A DNA stretch of 64,000 nucleotides from Paramecium sonneborni. Lineage: Eukaryota; Ciliophora; Oligohymenophorea; Peniculida; Parameciidae. The stretch is from positions 692,775 to 756,774 of the forward strand of contig CAJJDN010000001.1 in the NCBI GenBank assembly GCA_905182985.1. Direction: 5' to 3'. The notes under the pieces are model-generated. The model was not told the origin of the DNA and did not search any database. It saw only the letters and a list, made by a program, of their open reading frames with translations. Positions 29,705 through 41,856 of the stretch are shown one piece after another; the stretch's first letter is position 1, and each line of letters starts with the position of its first letter. The translations under genes were made by a program, and so were the position numbers.

Positions 29705-30775
29705 TTTATTTAATTTATTTAGTGTTAAAAATTTATAAAAAAAATGCTATATTATTTATAAATCAATATTTAAGAAAATAATTATAAAACACTTTAAAAC
29801 TTATGGAATTTTTTATATGTTTGGCTTTAAACAGCTAATAAATAAGTTAAAATTTCATTTTTTCATTAAATTTAATTCTCTTTTACTTTGATTTCCAAAA
29901 TATTCAAACAAATTGCTCTTTATTTTATTTATTCTTTATTTAAATATTTTTTATTTCTCTTTTGTTTTATCATTTCAAAACTTCCTTTCTATATCATTCA
30001 ATTTTTATCACTTCTTATACATTCTCTCTTGTAATAATTTTTCTTTTTTTTATTACTCCTTTAATTTCTTTTATCTATCTATCAATTCTTTAAACTTTTA
30101 ATAATATTATTTTTTCTTAGATCTATTTTAACTTTTGATTATATTTCAAATTTATTATCTTTGGCTTTTTGAGTTCATAAAAATTCTTTAAATCAATATA
30201 AAGTTTTCGTTTTTCTTCCTCTAATTGATTTTTTATAGTATTTTTCTGTTTCTTCTTTTTATGAGTTATATTCAAACTCTTATAATTAATCCACTTTGAA
30301 CATAAAATATTATGAGAATCAAAATTATTTTAAAATTACATATCCATATTGAACTTTTATTTTTTTTCCATTAGATCATATCAAAATTCAAAATTGATTA
30401 TTCTCATAATTTTCTGATTTTAATAATATATTATCATGGTCTCTATTTTAAGCAATTCATGATTTTGTTTATCTATAACTTAATTTATCGAAATGCTTAA
30501 AATTAAGTCCATAGATAATTTAAAATATAATAATGATAATAGTATTGTTTGGGTTAGGTAGTATATCAGATCATCAATAATATAATTTATCCTAATTTAG
30601 ATTAATAAACTGTAAAAATATAATAAAATATAATATTCTTTGGGAGATTGAATTTATTTGGAAATAAGAAATATTTTTCAATTATGAAAATACTAAATTG
30701 AAAGATATGATGAAAATATATATGATTTATTTTTAATAAGAATAAATAATATTTATAGAAATTTGATATATTAGA
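29705..30775. other. long intergenic region with a possible coiled-coil relic
   Basis: 1.07 kb between two divergent genes (ABCC and the ODA docking gene). On the minus strand between about 30005 and 30330 there are Lys/Glu-rich open stretches in two frames, for example QLEEEKRKLYIDLKNFYE, but TGA codons interrupt them and no start fits. It may be the remains of a coiled-coil gene. The remainder is AT-rich sequence with no supported feature. Confidence 0.35.
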
Positions 30776-32451
30776 ATGTCTACAGTGGAACTTCCAGATG
30801 TAAATATTAGCATATTGGCAAATAGATACGATTATATTCAAATAAATCAACTACAAGACAAAGTAAAAAGAATGATTATGAAAAATATCGGAAATTAGCA
30901 GTGATTAAGTCTGTTGACAAACTAATAAAAAAAAATGATCTTTAATCAGTTTTAGGTTTTGATGATGATTATTATCCAAAATAAATAGAAGATTAGAAGG
31001 TTTTATGCTTAGTTATGGTAGAAAGTAAATGAAGCACATGAAGTTCATGTCAATTTGACAGAATTGAAAAAAAGCTGTGATTCAATGAAGATAAATGGAG
31101 TAAAGAAGGAAAAAGATATAGAAAATATGAGAAAGGAAATTGATTAAATGACAATCTAAGTAGATTAATATAATTAAACTTAAAACAATTTGTAAGGAAA
31201 GGAAAAAGAATTACAATCAAAATTAGAAGACTAACATAAATTATTAAGTGAAAGTTAATATGATAAGAAAATTTTTGAACATATGTTAAATAGAATGAAA
31301 AAAGATTAATTAGTTTATTAACTTAGAGCAAATTAATATGAAAGACATCTTCAATTATCGCTTCAATAATATCATAGTAGTACATACAAGTAAACTAGTT
31401 AATTAAATACATAGAACATAATAAATTTAGGAAGTATATAGTAAAACGTTGATGGCATTAAAAGAAGTTACTGAAGGGATTTAATAATAAAATAAGAATA
31501 GAGAAAAGAATTTATAAAGATTTAAAGATGATTTAAAATAAAGATAAGATATAGAATAGAAGAGAGACGATAGAATAAAGAGATAACAAGAAATAGCTGA
31601 AGTAGCTGCAAAAGATATAAAAGACAGTGCATTGAAAAAATGGAGGAAATTGCTTTTAGTACATAAATTTCTCAATTCATTTCTAAAAAATAAAATGTAA
31701 AGAGGAATAGCTTAATATTAAGATTTAGAAATGACATTTTAAAAAATTAAAGCATCAACAGGAATTACTGATGCAAATGATATTGTTTAAAAGTTTTTAG
31801 GAAGAGAATAAACATATGCACATCTTTTAATTTCAATATCAGATTATGAAAAAAAAATTAATGCATTGAAAAATGAAAATTAAGAACTCTAAACATAATT
31901 TTCTAATTTAAAATAATAATATACTGATATGGATAAAGAATTTTAAGTTGAAACATATAGATAAAAGGAAGATTAATTTGAATAGGATAAATTAGTTTAA
32001 GAAGTTGAAGAAAAAGCTACTATAGCTGGATTATTAGAAAATAAACTTAGAAATTGGATGTCTAGAGGATTGAAAAAGTTAGGATTATAAAAAAATTAAG
32101 GATTTCAAGCCATTATAGATGTTATTAAAGAAAAACTGCTTAATTTATCTGTTACAGTATTTATCCTCTATTTATTTTTAGCAATAATAAGAATTATTGA
32201 ATAAATCAATTGTTAATGCAGTATCTGATATTAATGATTAAGAATTTCTAAAAAGAAATGTAAGAGTTAAACCAAAAAAATAACTCACATAATCTCATAC
32301 TAATCATTCAATGGATTAATCTTCTATTAAAGATGACGAAGATATGTTTGATGAATTACCAATTAAGGAAGATGAAGAAGATGAATTGGAAGAAGAAAAA
32401 CTCATAGAATAATTAAGAGAAGAAATTAAAGTTAAAAACCATAAAAAATGA
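30776..32451 (+). CDS. outer dynein arm docking complex coiled-coil protein (ODAD1/ODAD3-like)
   Basis: 525 residues with introns 30800-30825, 31000-31021, 31390-31414 and 32157-32181 (26, 22, 25 and 25 nt). Nearly all of it is coiled coil. The diagnostic stretch is FQKIKASTGITDANDIVQKF followed by an Arg-Glu-rich helix, which matches the conserved ATG-(I/V)-(S/T)-D motif of CCDC114/CCDC63 and CCDC151, the docking-complex subunits that fix outer dynein arms to axonemal doublets. The C-terminus is acidic (DEEDELEEEKLIEQ). I cannot tell which of the two paralogue groups it belongs to. The first intron is essential: without it the frame ends after about 40 codons. Confidence 0.83.
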
Positions 32452-33083
32452 TATATCAATTATTTCTTAAAAATAAATATAATTTAGTCATAGTGTTATA
32501 ATTATTTTTCTTTATTTTTATCCAATATTTTAATAATATTTTTTAAAATATTATTATATTCTGATTATCATATGACTTATTTCTCGGATTTCTATAAAAA
32601 CAGTGACTATGTAAATAATCGAATTCTAATTTGAAACTATATGGATTGAACTAAAAATTTAATATTAAAAAAAATTGCATTTGAACAAATTATTTGATAA
32701 TCATTTAGATTATTGAAAACTATATTCATTATTATTAATGAATGGTCTAGATGTTTTCCTTTAAGGTTTTTTTACTTATAATTTTTTAAATATTTTTATT
32801 AGGATATTTTTTTTGCAGAAAAATTTTTTTGGATTTTGTTTTATTATATTAGATAATTATGGCTCAAAATTAGATTGAAATTTAGAAAAGTAAAAAAGAC
32901 TTGATCTGAAATAATATTTTAAATCTAAAACTAAAATTATATTATTTTTTAATTATTCTAGAATTTCTATTTAATTAAAATAAATTAAGAAACATATAGG
33001 AATAATATAAAAGATAGAAGGAATGAACAACCATAATTGTTATTTATAATATACAAGAATATGTTTTTCAAATAATAGATAAG
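32452..33083. other. intergenic, convergent gene ends
   Basis: 632 bp between the stop of the ODA docking gene and the stop of the tail-anchored gene. Only very short frames are present, and a potential ATG near 32870 stops after about 16 codons. I see no gene, RNA or repeat here. Confidence 0.55.
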
Positions 33084-34123
33084 TCAAAATTATGGGATAA
33101 TTTTTTTCATAAAACTTCCTATTATAAGACATAAAACACTTATTAAAAGTATATGCCATATAAAGAAGTGTTTTTGGTTAAAAGAATTTGTTTGTTTAGA
33201 ATTAAACATAAATTTAAACTCTAATTTTTTCAGTTCTTATTACAATGCTTCTTTATTTTGTTCTAATTCAGACTAAATAATAATAAGATATTTACAATTT
33301 ATTTTAATAACTAAACCTCAAGTTCTTTATTTTTACTTAAATTTGATTGAAATTGAATAGAAGATTTTGGATAATTGATAAAAGTTTATGAAACTCTTAA
33401 CTTAGGTTTTTCATTAAATTATTATCTGCTCTATTGTAGGAAAGATAATTTTCTATTATCAAGTCTTTAAATAGAAGTAGTTTCACTGATGCTTAAGTCT
33501 TATTGAGCATTATCAGGAATGTTATTTTGTGAATGAGTTTATGACTATAATTAAGAGGGAGTTTGAAGTTAAAATGGACTATTTTAAGAATCAATTTAAT
33601 CTAAGAAATTATTCATATCTTTTGGCATTTTAAGAGTTTATTATTATGTTTGATTGGTAGAAATATATCCATAAGATTCAAAACTAGTAATAGATTGTTT
33701 TCTATCTTATTAATAGGATTACTGAAATTTGTTTTCATCTGCAATTTTGGTAGAACCTATAACTTATATAGATTGTTAAGAATTGATTCTTTAATTAGAA
33801 TTGAATTTAACACTTTAATTATCTTAATTAATGCTATTTTATTAAAGCTACTGGGTATTAATTTTAATTGAGTTTTCATTTGTATTATTTTAGACCTGAT
33901 TTTAATCTTAAAAGATTTGATTCATAGTTGGAGACCTGCCATAGGAAACTAAAGAATTAGACTCGGAGGTATTTGGATGGAATTCCAGAGTTTGAGATTA
34001 TGTCTCTAAGGAACCTTTAATTCTTTCGTTCCAGAACGGTGGAACAGACTTACAATTAGAATATAATCAAATTACGAAAGTATCAAGTTTGGTTTCATCA
34101 AATTCTATGGCTTCAATTATCAT
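33084..34123 (-). CDS. Asn/Gln/Ser-rich protein with C-terminal membrane anchor
   Basis: 329 residues with introns 34049-34075 (27 nt, AAG end) and 33273-33295 (23 nt). After a short N-terminus (MIIEAIEFDETKLDTFSVPP) the protein is low-complexity, dominated by Gln, Asn and Ser, for about 220 residues. A short coiled coil and one hydrophobic segment (FIWHILLISVLCLIIGSFM) follow, and the protein ends seven residues later in a basic tail. This layout is that of a tail-anchored protein inserted post-translationally, with the bulk in the cytosol. No family was recognised. The second intron is needed to reach the membrane segment. Confidence 0.72.
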
Positions 34124-34362
34124 AAGGCTTTCAGGTTTAGAATTCAATTTATGCAGTATCTAAAAATTCTTTTTCTCTTTTGATTTCAATAATGAAAACG
34201 AAGGAATAGCATTGTAAGAATTATTTTCTATAATTCTAATCAAAATAGGATATTGTGCTTCGTTTGTCAAAGTTAGCTTTTTACTTTGTTTTATATTTAT
34301 GCAATCAATTTTAAATAACATTAATAAATAAAAATTTAATAAACATAGAGATTTAATTGTTA

Positions 34363-35537
34363 TCATGAATAATTTTGTTTATTATTCAAAATAGCTTCTA
34401 TTGTCCATACAGAGGCATTTTTTGGTTACTAAGTTAAAAATGTTTTATATTATTATTTAGTAATGTAAGATGATTCAGCAATTGAAGTTAAATACTATTG
34501 ACAAAAGTTATTTTAAATTAAAAAAAGGTCATTACAAAAAACTGCACCACTTTGTTATTAAGATAATGGTATAATTGACCATTCTTCTAAAAATAAATCT
34601 TCATCTGAACAACAAATTTAAAATGTTTTATCATTATTAGTTTATCCTTAATTATATTTTAGAAATTAATTTGTGTTTGAATGTAAAAGAGAAAACTTTT
34701 ATCCATAAAATAATTAAACTTCAATAGAACATTTTCTTTATCCTTCATTTTTCATAAGAACAACTTCCCATAGCTCATTAGCTTGAATATTTAAAAATAT
34801 TCTTACATACTCTAGGTATAACAGAATTTGTCGTAACTTCTTATTTTTTTGATTTTAACAAAATAGAATGAGAATTTAAAGCTGTTCCCAAAAATGCATT
34901 CCGAATTATTACTAAACTTCCATGAAATATAGGTTTGGCAAATCTAGGTAATATATGAATCATTCCATTTATTAAATTAATTTCATGTATGTTTACAAAC
35001 CAATCATCATTTTAATCTCTTTCTTAATATCCAGTAACTTCTCTACAATCCAACAAATCTTTTTATTTATAATAATTTGTATGTGAATGTAATGAAAAAT
35101 TAGAAGAGACATTAATCAATCTTATTATAGAAGCCTACTCTATTGTTTATTCTCTTATTTTTAATATAGAACCTTCCCAAATTTCAGATGGAGTTATTAC
35201 AAAAATCTGATTACCCATAATTTCATATTTTTTATCTAATAAAATTGCTTCCTTTTAATTCGTAGTTTAGGACTTGTTATTTATATTTCTACAATTATTA
35301 AACTTCTTACATTGTTATAATTTTATCCAATTATTTTAAATAAACAAGGTCTCCATATCGTATGGGTTGATATAGCATATTACCAAAATCTGTATATGCT
35401 AAATGGATTTCAAATTTTGTCCCTTCTTAATATGAGTTTTTTGTGCATCCCAACATTGTTTCTTTAGATCTAATTTATATTTAATAATTCCTCTTACCCA
35501 CTTACTAATTTAATTTGGTTTGAAAAGAGGTATTCAT
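34363..35537 (-). CDS. MIR-domain protein
   Basis: 375 residues with introns 35252-35273 (22 nt, GTCCT start) and 34782-34806 (25 nt, AAG end). Repeated MIR-type units are visible: SLHSHTNYYKQKDLLDCREV leading to VTGYQERDQNDDWFV; RNAFLGTALNSHSILLKSKK; FSLLHSNTNQFLKYN; and ASVWTIEAIL. The L-x-S/H-x-H plus N-D-x-W pattern is typical of MIR domains, found in IP3/ryanodine receptors, protein O-mannosyltransferases and SDF2. Here the MIR units stand alone with no channel or transferase part, and there is no signal peptide. The function is unknown; MIR-only proteins occur in ciliates and I infer a binding role. A start at ATG 35604 with a 31-nt intron (35543-35573) would add 12 residues. Confidence 0.78.
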
Positions 35538-35683
35538 TCGTTCTAAAATGTCTCAATTATATTATGGCACCACTAAATAATTATAAGTCAAATTATTTCT
35601 ACATATTTATTATCAAAAATATAAAAAAATATATTTATTAAAGAATTATTATACATATAATTTGCAAATATAGAACTAGCACT

Positions 35684-36309
35684 TCATAAAAAATTTAATG
35701 ATCTTACACTAAGTAAAGTTGTATGTGATTTTGGAGACTTTAGTAGAAAATTCTTATTAGTACTATAACTCTTTTTTCTGTTTGTAACTAATTTATCAAT
35801 AGTTCGATTTGGTCTCAGATTGTAAACATTTTAAAAATTTTCTTTATTTTCTATATAAGGATCTACAATTATTAATTATTATTCCTGATATTTAGGTCGT
35901 TTGAAATTTGTTTTTAAGAATATTTGCTTCACTCCTTCATAATGAGAATTTGATGATAATCTTGATGACATACGGGTGTTATAATCTTATAGCCTTGATG
36001 TAGGAGTCTTAAAGGTTAGTAAATTATTATTCATTGAACTAATTAATCTTCTTTAACTCTATTTTGATTTATTGGTTGAACCTACACTCTTTTTACATGT
36101 AGACAAAATGGTATTCTTTCTACTAAACCCAAAAATATTTACTATTATTCTTGCAATTCTAATCTCTTTTATTTTTTAAGTTCCTTTTCTCTTTTAATAT
36201 CTAAAACATGCTATTAAATTATTGTTTTTGGATAGAGCACATTAAATCTTTTTAATTTTGATCCTTCCCCCTCTAATTAACTTAATCTTCTTAATTTAGT
36301 GCTAGACAT
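35684..36309 (-). CDS. small basic protein of unknown function
   Basis: 201 residues with one 20-nt intron (36123-36142). The sequence is rich in Lys, Arg, Ser and Asn with a short charged helix near residues 40-60 (DIKREKELKKQKRLELQEQQ) and no membrane segment, signal peptide or recognised motif. A GTAAG...TAG stretch of 32 nt just before the stop could be an additional intron; splicing it would change the last residues and move the stop to 35613. It lies 146 bp upstream of the MIR-domain gene on the same strand. Confidence 0.6.
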
Positions 36310-36677
36310 TTTAACTGACAAAAATTTATTAATAAAAAGTATTATTTTTTCATTACTTAATCAAATTCTTAAACATTATTACATTTATTTTATTTCTTAA
36401 ATTATTTTGTTCCTATTGATATATTTTATAAATACTAAAGTTATAACCTTTACATTATTTTTAATCTATAATTACTTTTTTTTTCATTCATTTTATTCTC
36501 ACTAAATAAATATTTACTGATAAAAGTAATTCAAACTCTTTCTCCATAAATTTATTTATATTTTTAAGCATATACTTTAAATAACTTAATATTATTTATT
36601 TCAAACTTTGAATTTAACTTTTAATATTTTATAAAACTTACTAATTCAGATTAATATATATTAAAATTAAATTACCA
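36310..36677. other. intergenic, divergent promoters
   Basis: 368 bp between the starts of two divergent genes (36309 minus and 36678 plus). It is composed almost wholly of A and T with poly-pyrimidine runs. I see no gene or repeat; it must hold both promoters and 5' UTRs. Confidence 0.55.
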
Positions 36678-38206
36678 ATGATTAATCAACCAAATTCAAT
36701 TATTGAATTACCATTTTAAGTTTCTACAAGTCATATTCTTGACTTATTTATAAGTTGCACAAAAAAGAAGTATATTTTTTAAATTATCAAAATAGATAAT
36801 ATTAAATATTGGAGAAAGATTCAAATTAAATTATATCTATAAAGGAAAATGTAGCAGTTGTAAAGAATACTTTAAAAAGGTTGGTTTGCATTTAAGAAAA
36901 TACTTTTGAGTAAATATGTTTAGTAAAAATCTAAATCGATACAAATTAAGTCAAATGTGTGAGAGTAGTATCAATAAGAGGAATTACTGGGAATTATGAT
37001 GAAAATTTAGAATTGATTACCTATTTCTTATCTAAAATTGATAAATTACGTAATAGGAAAACTTAAGATTAAAATGTAATGAATGAAGCATCTGAATTTG
37101 TTGGAATTGTTAATGTTTCAGAGGAGATGGAAAATCCAGCAAATCAAAATCCATATTATTTAGAAACAAGTGCATATTATATGTTTCATAAATTATTATG
37201 TGCTTCAAATTATGGTTTAGGAAAGAAAGTAGCAGAATATATACAAAAATTATAAAATAATCTTTCTAGTGATTAAACAAACATAAAATAAAATGTTTAA
37301 CAATTAAATTCATTCATTAATCAAATTGTTGAAACATTATTTTAGTCCTTTAATTTTGGTAAATAAGAAACAACTTAAATAATGCCTTATTGCAAAATAT
37401 CAATTGAAAAATATTTTTATTTAAAGCTTTCTCATTACATTTTGCCTTAATATTAAAACATGTTTAAATAATAAAATGAGTAATTCAGATCAAAAAAAAT
37501 TGATAGAAATAATTTTTAATTAATAAGTGAATTACACAAAAATCTAGAAATTCGAGAATTCAATCCTTAACAAATGATAAGAGTTAATGAAGCTTTAAAT
37601 GAATTAGATAAAATTGAATATATGAGTTATCCAAGAGAAAAGTTGAGATGCTTATAATTAATGAATGCAATACTTAAGGGTTTACTATATTATATTATTA
37701 TTAAATAGCTGTAAACTCTGGTTTAATTGATTAATTAGTTAAATACTGTTTAATATTAAGTAATATAGATCATCCATTCTCAGAAATTTAATTACTTATA
37801 GATTCAACTAGTTCACAAGATAGATAATTCCTGAATAAAATTAATGTATTAAATCAATTAAATATAGCATCAACTAGAAGAAATAATCAGTTCTTGATAT
37901 AATAATTTTAATTAATTTAATTTATTAATAAAAAACTTACAAAATATGAATAACTTCGAAGAAGATCCAAATCCTAACTCTTCAAGTCTAATAAAAAAAT
38001 TAGGTTTTTAAGTACAATAGCTACTAGAACTAAAAATGTAGTAACAGGAATAGTTAATTTTGTTGGATATGGTATATGATGGTTATAGTTTAGTTAATGC
38101 AGGCGGAAATCTTCTTCATCTAGGTTAAATTGGATCTAACAAACCTCATAAAGTTTAAGAAAACAATGAACTTAAAGGACAATAATTGGTTAACATTAAT
38201 AAATGA
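36678..38206 (+). CDS. VPS9-domain-like protein (putative Rab5-type exchange factor)
   Basis: 483 residues with introns 36770-36795, 37680-37708 and 38072-38093 (26, 29 and 22 nt). A helical N-terminal half precedes ISIEKYFYLKLSHYILPQY, and further on comes DKIEYMSYPREKLRCLQLMN. The pattern of a leading helix with K-Y, then a Pro followed by (E/D)-K-L-x-C and a helix, resembles VPS9 domains of Rab5/Vps21 exchange factors (Rabex-5, RIN, Vps9). The expected D-x-L-P-I/V block is replaced by SGLIDQLVKYCLILSNID, so the catalytic Asp-Leu-Pro is not evident. The protein could be a divergent or inactive VPS9 relative; the family is a tentative reading. No membrane segment is visible. Confidence 0.68.
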
Positions 38207-38864
38207 AATTATAACAAAAACATACCTGTTTTCAAAAGTATATGTTACTTCTATTCTAAATTGTATCATTTTTATGACCCTTCTATAGGTTATAATAATT
38301 TTATATAAAAATTATTTATTTTTGATTTAAAATATTTACCATGGAAATCTTAGACTAAAATCTTAAATTATTACTATAAATATTTGTCTAATACGTTATA
38401 CATTCATAATCAATTATGCGATGAGATCTTTGATTTTTATTTAGATGTGAATAAAATTGTTATTGTAAAGAGAATATACATATATTTAAATAATAAAAAA
38501 TTCTATTCTTCAATTACATTCATATTTTACATCTAAAAAAGAGCAAGAACTTGTTTCGTTAGAAGAGTTTATTTTGTTATAATCATTTCGCTATTTCAAA
38601 TAAACAGCTTTAAATATTGAATTATATATTTATTTTAATTTTTGAATATAATTCCATTTAAAGATAGATTTAATTACTATTAAGATTAATTCTATACTCT
38701 TTGTTTACAGAAGGCTTTTAATTGTTTTTTTTTGTGAATGCTAAATTTTTCATTTTTCCTAGTAACAAGAAACTATTCTTGTTTGTTCAGATAGATTTCT
38801 TTTAATGCTAATCTTATTGGAATATCTTAAAACAATCCTTTTTCATAAGTAATATATCATAATT

Positions 38865-39171
38865 ATGGGATTACCCAAAAGGAGATTTGAACAGTGATGC
38901 AGTTCTAATTTTGAAGGCTTTGGATAAAAATAATATAATTATACAAGAGAATAATTCAATAAATTTTTTAAATATAATAATTTTTATTAATATTATTATT
39001 TATATATATATTATTTTATAAATCTCTTTGTAATAGAATTATCTAATTTAAGTTAAGAAGAAAGTCTAATTGAATTAGAAAATGAAAATGATAAAGATTT
39101 TAGAGCAAGAAAGCTTTAAATTAAATAAAAAAGCATGATAAACAATAGATTGAATAAAATATAATTTATTT
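38865..39171 (+). pseudogene. decayed coding repeat, copy A
   Basis: Begins with an ATTATGGGATTACCCAAAAG stretch, then GATGCAGTTCTAATTTTGAA, and ends with a segment translating as EESLIELENENDKDFRARKL. A second, more broken version lies at 39381-39620 with the same order of blocks. In copy A the last segment is still open to a TGA about 30 codons further on, but no start codon or complete gene surrounds it. No family was recognised. Confidence 0.55.
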
Positions 39172-39380
39172 AATAATAATTGATTTAAGAATATAATTAA
39201 ATAAATTAAATAAAATTTTTATTCTATTGAGTTAATCTCTTGCTCTATAGGTTCTTTTATGAAGAGATTATTTATAAGACTTAAAATTGTTTATTTTTTC
39301 TCAATGGTTTTTTAAGGTGATTGGACTATTTTCTTCGATTAATCAACATAGATTTTTACCCATTCAAATCCTAATTTCAC

Positions 39381-39620
39381 ATTTATGGGATTGATAAAAA
39401 GGAGGTTTATAAAATAATGCAGTTCTAACAATGCAGTTTTAATTCTAAAGGCTACCTAGAAAATTAAAATTTAAAATACAATAGAATAATTCAATTATTT
39501 AGAAGAAGAAAGTCTAATTGAATTGGAAAATGAAGATGATAAAGAATTTTGAGCAAGAAAGCTTTAAATTAAAGAAAAAAAGCATGATAAACAATAGATT
39601 GAATAAAATATAATTTATTT
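39381..39620 (+). pseudogene. decayed coding repeat, copy B
   Basis: Same block order as copy A (38865-39171): an ATTTATGGGATTGATAAAAA stretch, a GCAGTTCTAA block that is itself partly duplicated, and EEESLIELENEDDKEF followed by an in-frame TGA where copy A reads Arg. It ends with the shared AGCATGATAAACAATAGATT tail. The stop and the internal duplication show it is not functional. The two copies are direct repeats about 500 bp apart. Confidence 0.6.
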
Positions 39621-39734
39621 ATATAATTGATGATATAATTAATCAATTAAATACTGCTTATTTTATTCTATTTAGTTCTTTTTTTTTGCTATTTAAGTTC
39701 TTGAATTTCGAGATAATTTAGAATAATTTAATAA

Positions 39735-41777
39735 ATGTCATAGTAAGATAACTTAGAAGAAAAGTCAGAGATGAACAAAGAGAGTAATTAGAATTAATAA
39801 CCTTAATAAGATGAATCAAAAAGCTTAAAAAAGTAATATTTCACTTCATAATGTAAATGGATTTCTTTCTCTGTCACTTTTTTAGTTTTAGCAGGTATTG
39901 GAATATTTTTGGGGGTATACTTAACTTAAAGTACAAATTCTGCCCCAACACTTAAAAAGTTCTAAAGAGATGAATTTTAATAAGTGGATGAAATATGTAT
40001 GTAATATACATCTGATAAATTTCAAAATTGTACTCAAATAGAAATGAATACAATAAGAGTAGTGGAAGATGAAAATGAGCAAAATGCAACTAGTTTATTG
40101 ATATTATCAAAATTGAGAATCAGAACTTTCTAATAAAATAATGATGGAACAAGAGAATATAATGAATTGGTTAATTAGAATAATGAAATAGAATAATAAA
40201 TTAAAAAATAATTAAGAATATTACAATAGACCTAATCAAAAGAAAGTGACTATATGTGTGATGGAATCCCTTAAGATGAATGTGCTGATGTAAATGAAGT
40301 ACCATTATTAACAGTAATCACAGACTAATTAACTGGGGAAGTGTAATAAATAGGTATACCCTCTAAAGTTTCTGATCTATTAATTTAACCTTTAATTTCA
40401 AATATAATACATATAGCTCCTAATCTTGCAGAATCAGCTAATACTACTATAAGTGATGGAACAAGATTACTAAATGAACATCATTCAAATTTATATTATA
40501 TTGGTAATTAAGCATTCGTTCCTAAAGTAAGTAAAGGGAAATCATGGTTAGGTAGAACTGTAGTTAAAAAAACAATATCTTAATCAGATTTGGTTGAAGG
40601 TCTCTCTTAAGGTATAAATTTGTTTGATAAATTCGAATAATCTTAAGAAACTAATTTAGATGATAAAAATTATTTAGTTTCTTCACATATAACTACAAAT
40701 TCCAAATTAGATAATTCTATTAAATCAAATGATATTAAAACAGATGATTTAGCAGATAAATCAGAAACAGAAATCTCAAGTGAGTCAAATTTGGTGACTG
40801 TAGAGACAAAATCAGATGAAGATTTAACAACCATTCTTTCTGATATATAAAGTTTATAAACAATTCAATACTATACATTTTAAGAATTGTAAAATAAGAT
40901 AACAACTTAAGAAGATTAAACTTAAAATGTAATTGAAAATTAATAAGAAAATAATAGATTATTATAAAATGAAAATGGAGATGTAGGTATTGGTACTTTA
41001 TCAGATAATGAAATTATTAAAGGACCATGTAAATCTACAACTTTCAATAAAAAAAGTATAATAAAAGAAGTAACTGTTTATAAAAATAAAGTTGGATTTT
41101 AATTAGAATTTTCAGGAGAGTTAAAAGAAGGAAATATTTCTGGAACTATGAAAGCTTGTGTTTAGCATAATGGTATTTGTAGAATTGATTTACCCAAAAA
41201 AGATTTCAAATTTTCAGATAAACTTAAACCAACAACTCAAAAAGGAGGTTAGACTACTAGATTTTTTAATAGCGATATCAAAATACTTGGATATCCATTA
41301 AATATTGGCACAGATGTTATTTATTAATGGGAATAAAATGAATCTATTATGAATGAGGATTCTTTTATAGCCATTTTTGAATAAATTTAAGCTTCGTTGA
41401 GTATTTAGGCTTATTAATAAATTAATCTAGCTATAATTAAAATTAGAGCAGGACTTTAAGGATTTGTTTATAAAGGAAATGCTATGGGGCAAGCTATACT
41501 TTTAAAGGATTATTAGGATAAAACAGTCTTTTATAATGAATACCAAATATCTTTATATCACCAAATTGATGCATTAACTCTTGACACTTATGCAGCTGTT
41601 CAGTACATTACAACTGATTGGGTTAAATAGTGCATAGGTCCAAAATGCTGCAGAGTTTGCATAAATGTTCCAAAAATTGGGTTTTCTGATTGGAAAGATG
41701 TCTATAGAAAGAATCATTAAATATCTGATTATTAAGCAAAGAAAATAATATACGGAGTGAAATCAATGTGTAATTGA
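39735..41777 (+). CDS. type II membrane protein with large unknown ectodomain
   Basis: 680 residues in one exon. A Gln/Asn-rich cytosolic N-terminus of about 45 residues is followed by one hydrophobic segment (WISFSVTFLVLAGIGIFLGV) with a basic residue before it, then over 600 residues outside. The ectodomain is mostly acidic and Asn/Ser/Thr-rich, with a helical part (residues of about 80-170), a low-complexity middle, and a better-ordered C-terminal half holding several cysteines (KACVQHNGICRIDL, CIGPKCCRVCINVP). No signal peptide, enzyme motif or known domain was recognised. It has no intron despite its length. It could be a cell-surface or vacuolar glycoprotein; that is inference from topology only. 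Confidence 0.75.
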
Positions 41778-41856
41778 TTTAGATTATTATTATTTAAGAT
41801 ATATCTTAATAATTTAAATACAAAAAAATATTACATAAATATATATTTTATATATT

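Larger units (their letters stand above)
38207..39734. other. gene-poor region with decayed repeats
   Basis: 1.53 kb without an intact gene. Its second half carries two related blocks (listed separately) that look like old coding sequence. The first 650 bp are AT-rich with only short frames and no recognisable feature. Confidence 0.5.

Noticed and set aside
29913..30850. Frames of 60-80 codons on both strands in the ABCC-ODA intergenic region
   Set aside because: They are AT-biased hydrophobic readings without conserved motifs; only a weak coiled-coil relic is noted.
34160..34366. 68-codon minus-strand frame between the MIR gene and the tail-anchored gene
   Set aside because: It begins at the ATG overlapping the MIR stop region, has no recognised motif, and no GT-AG intron links it to the MIR gene. 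Probably chance.
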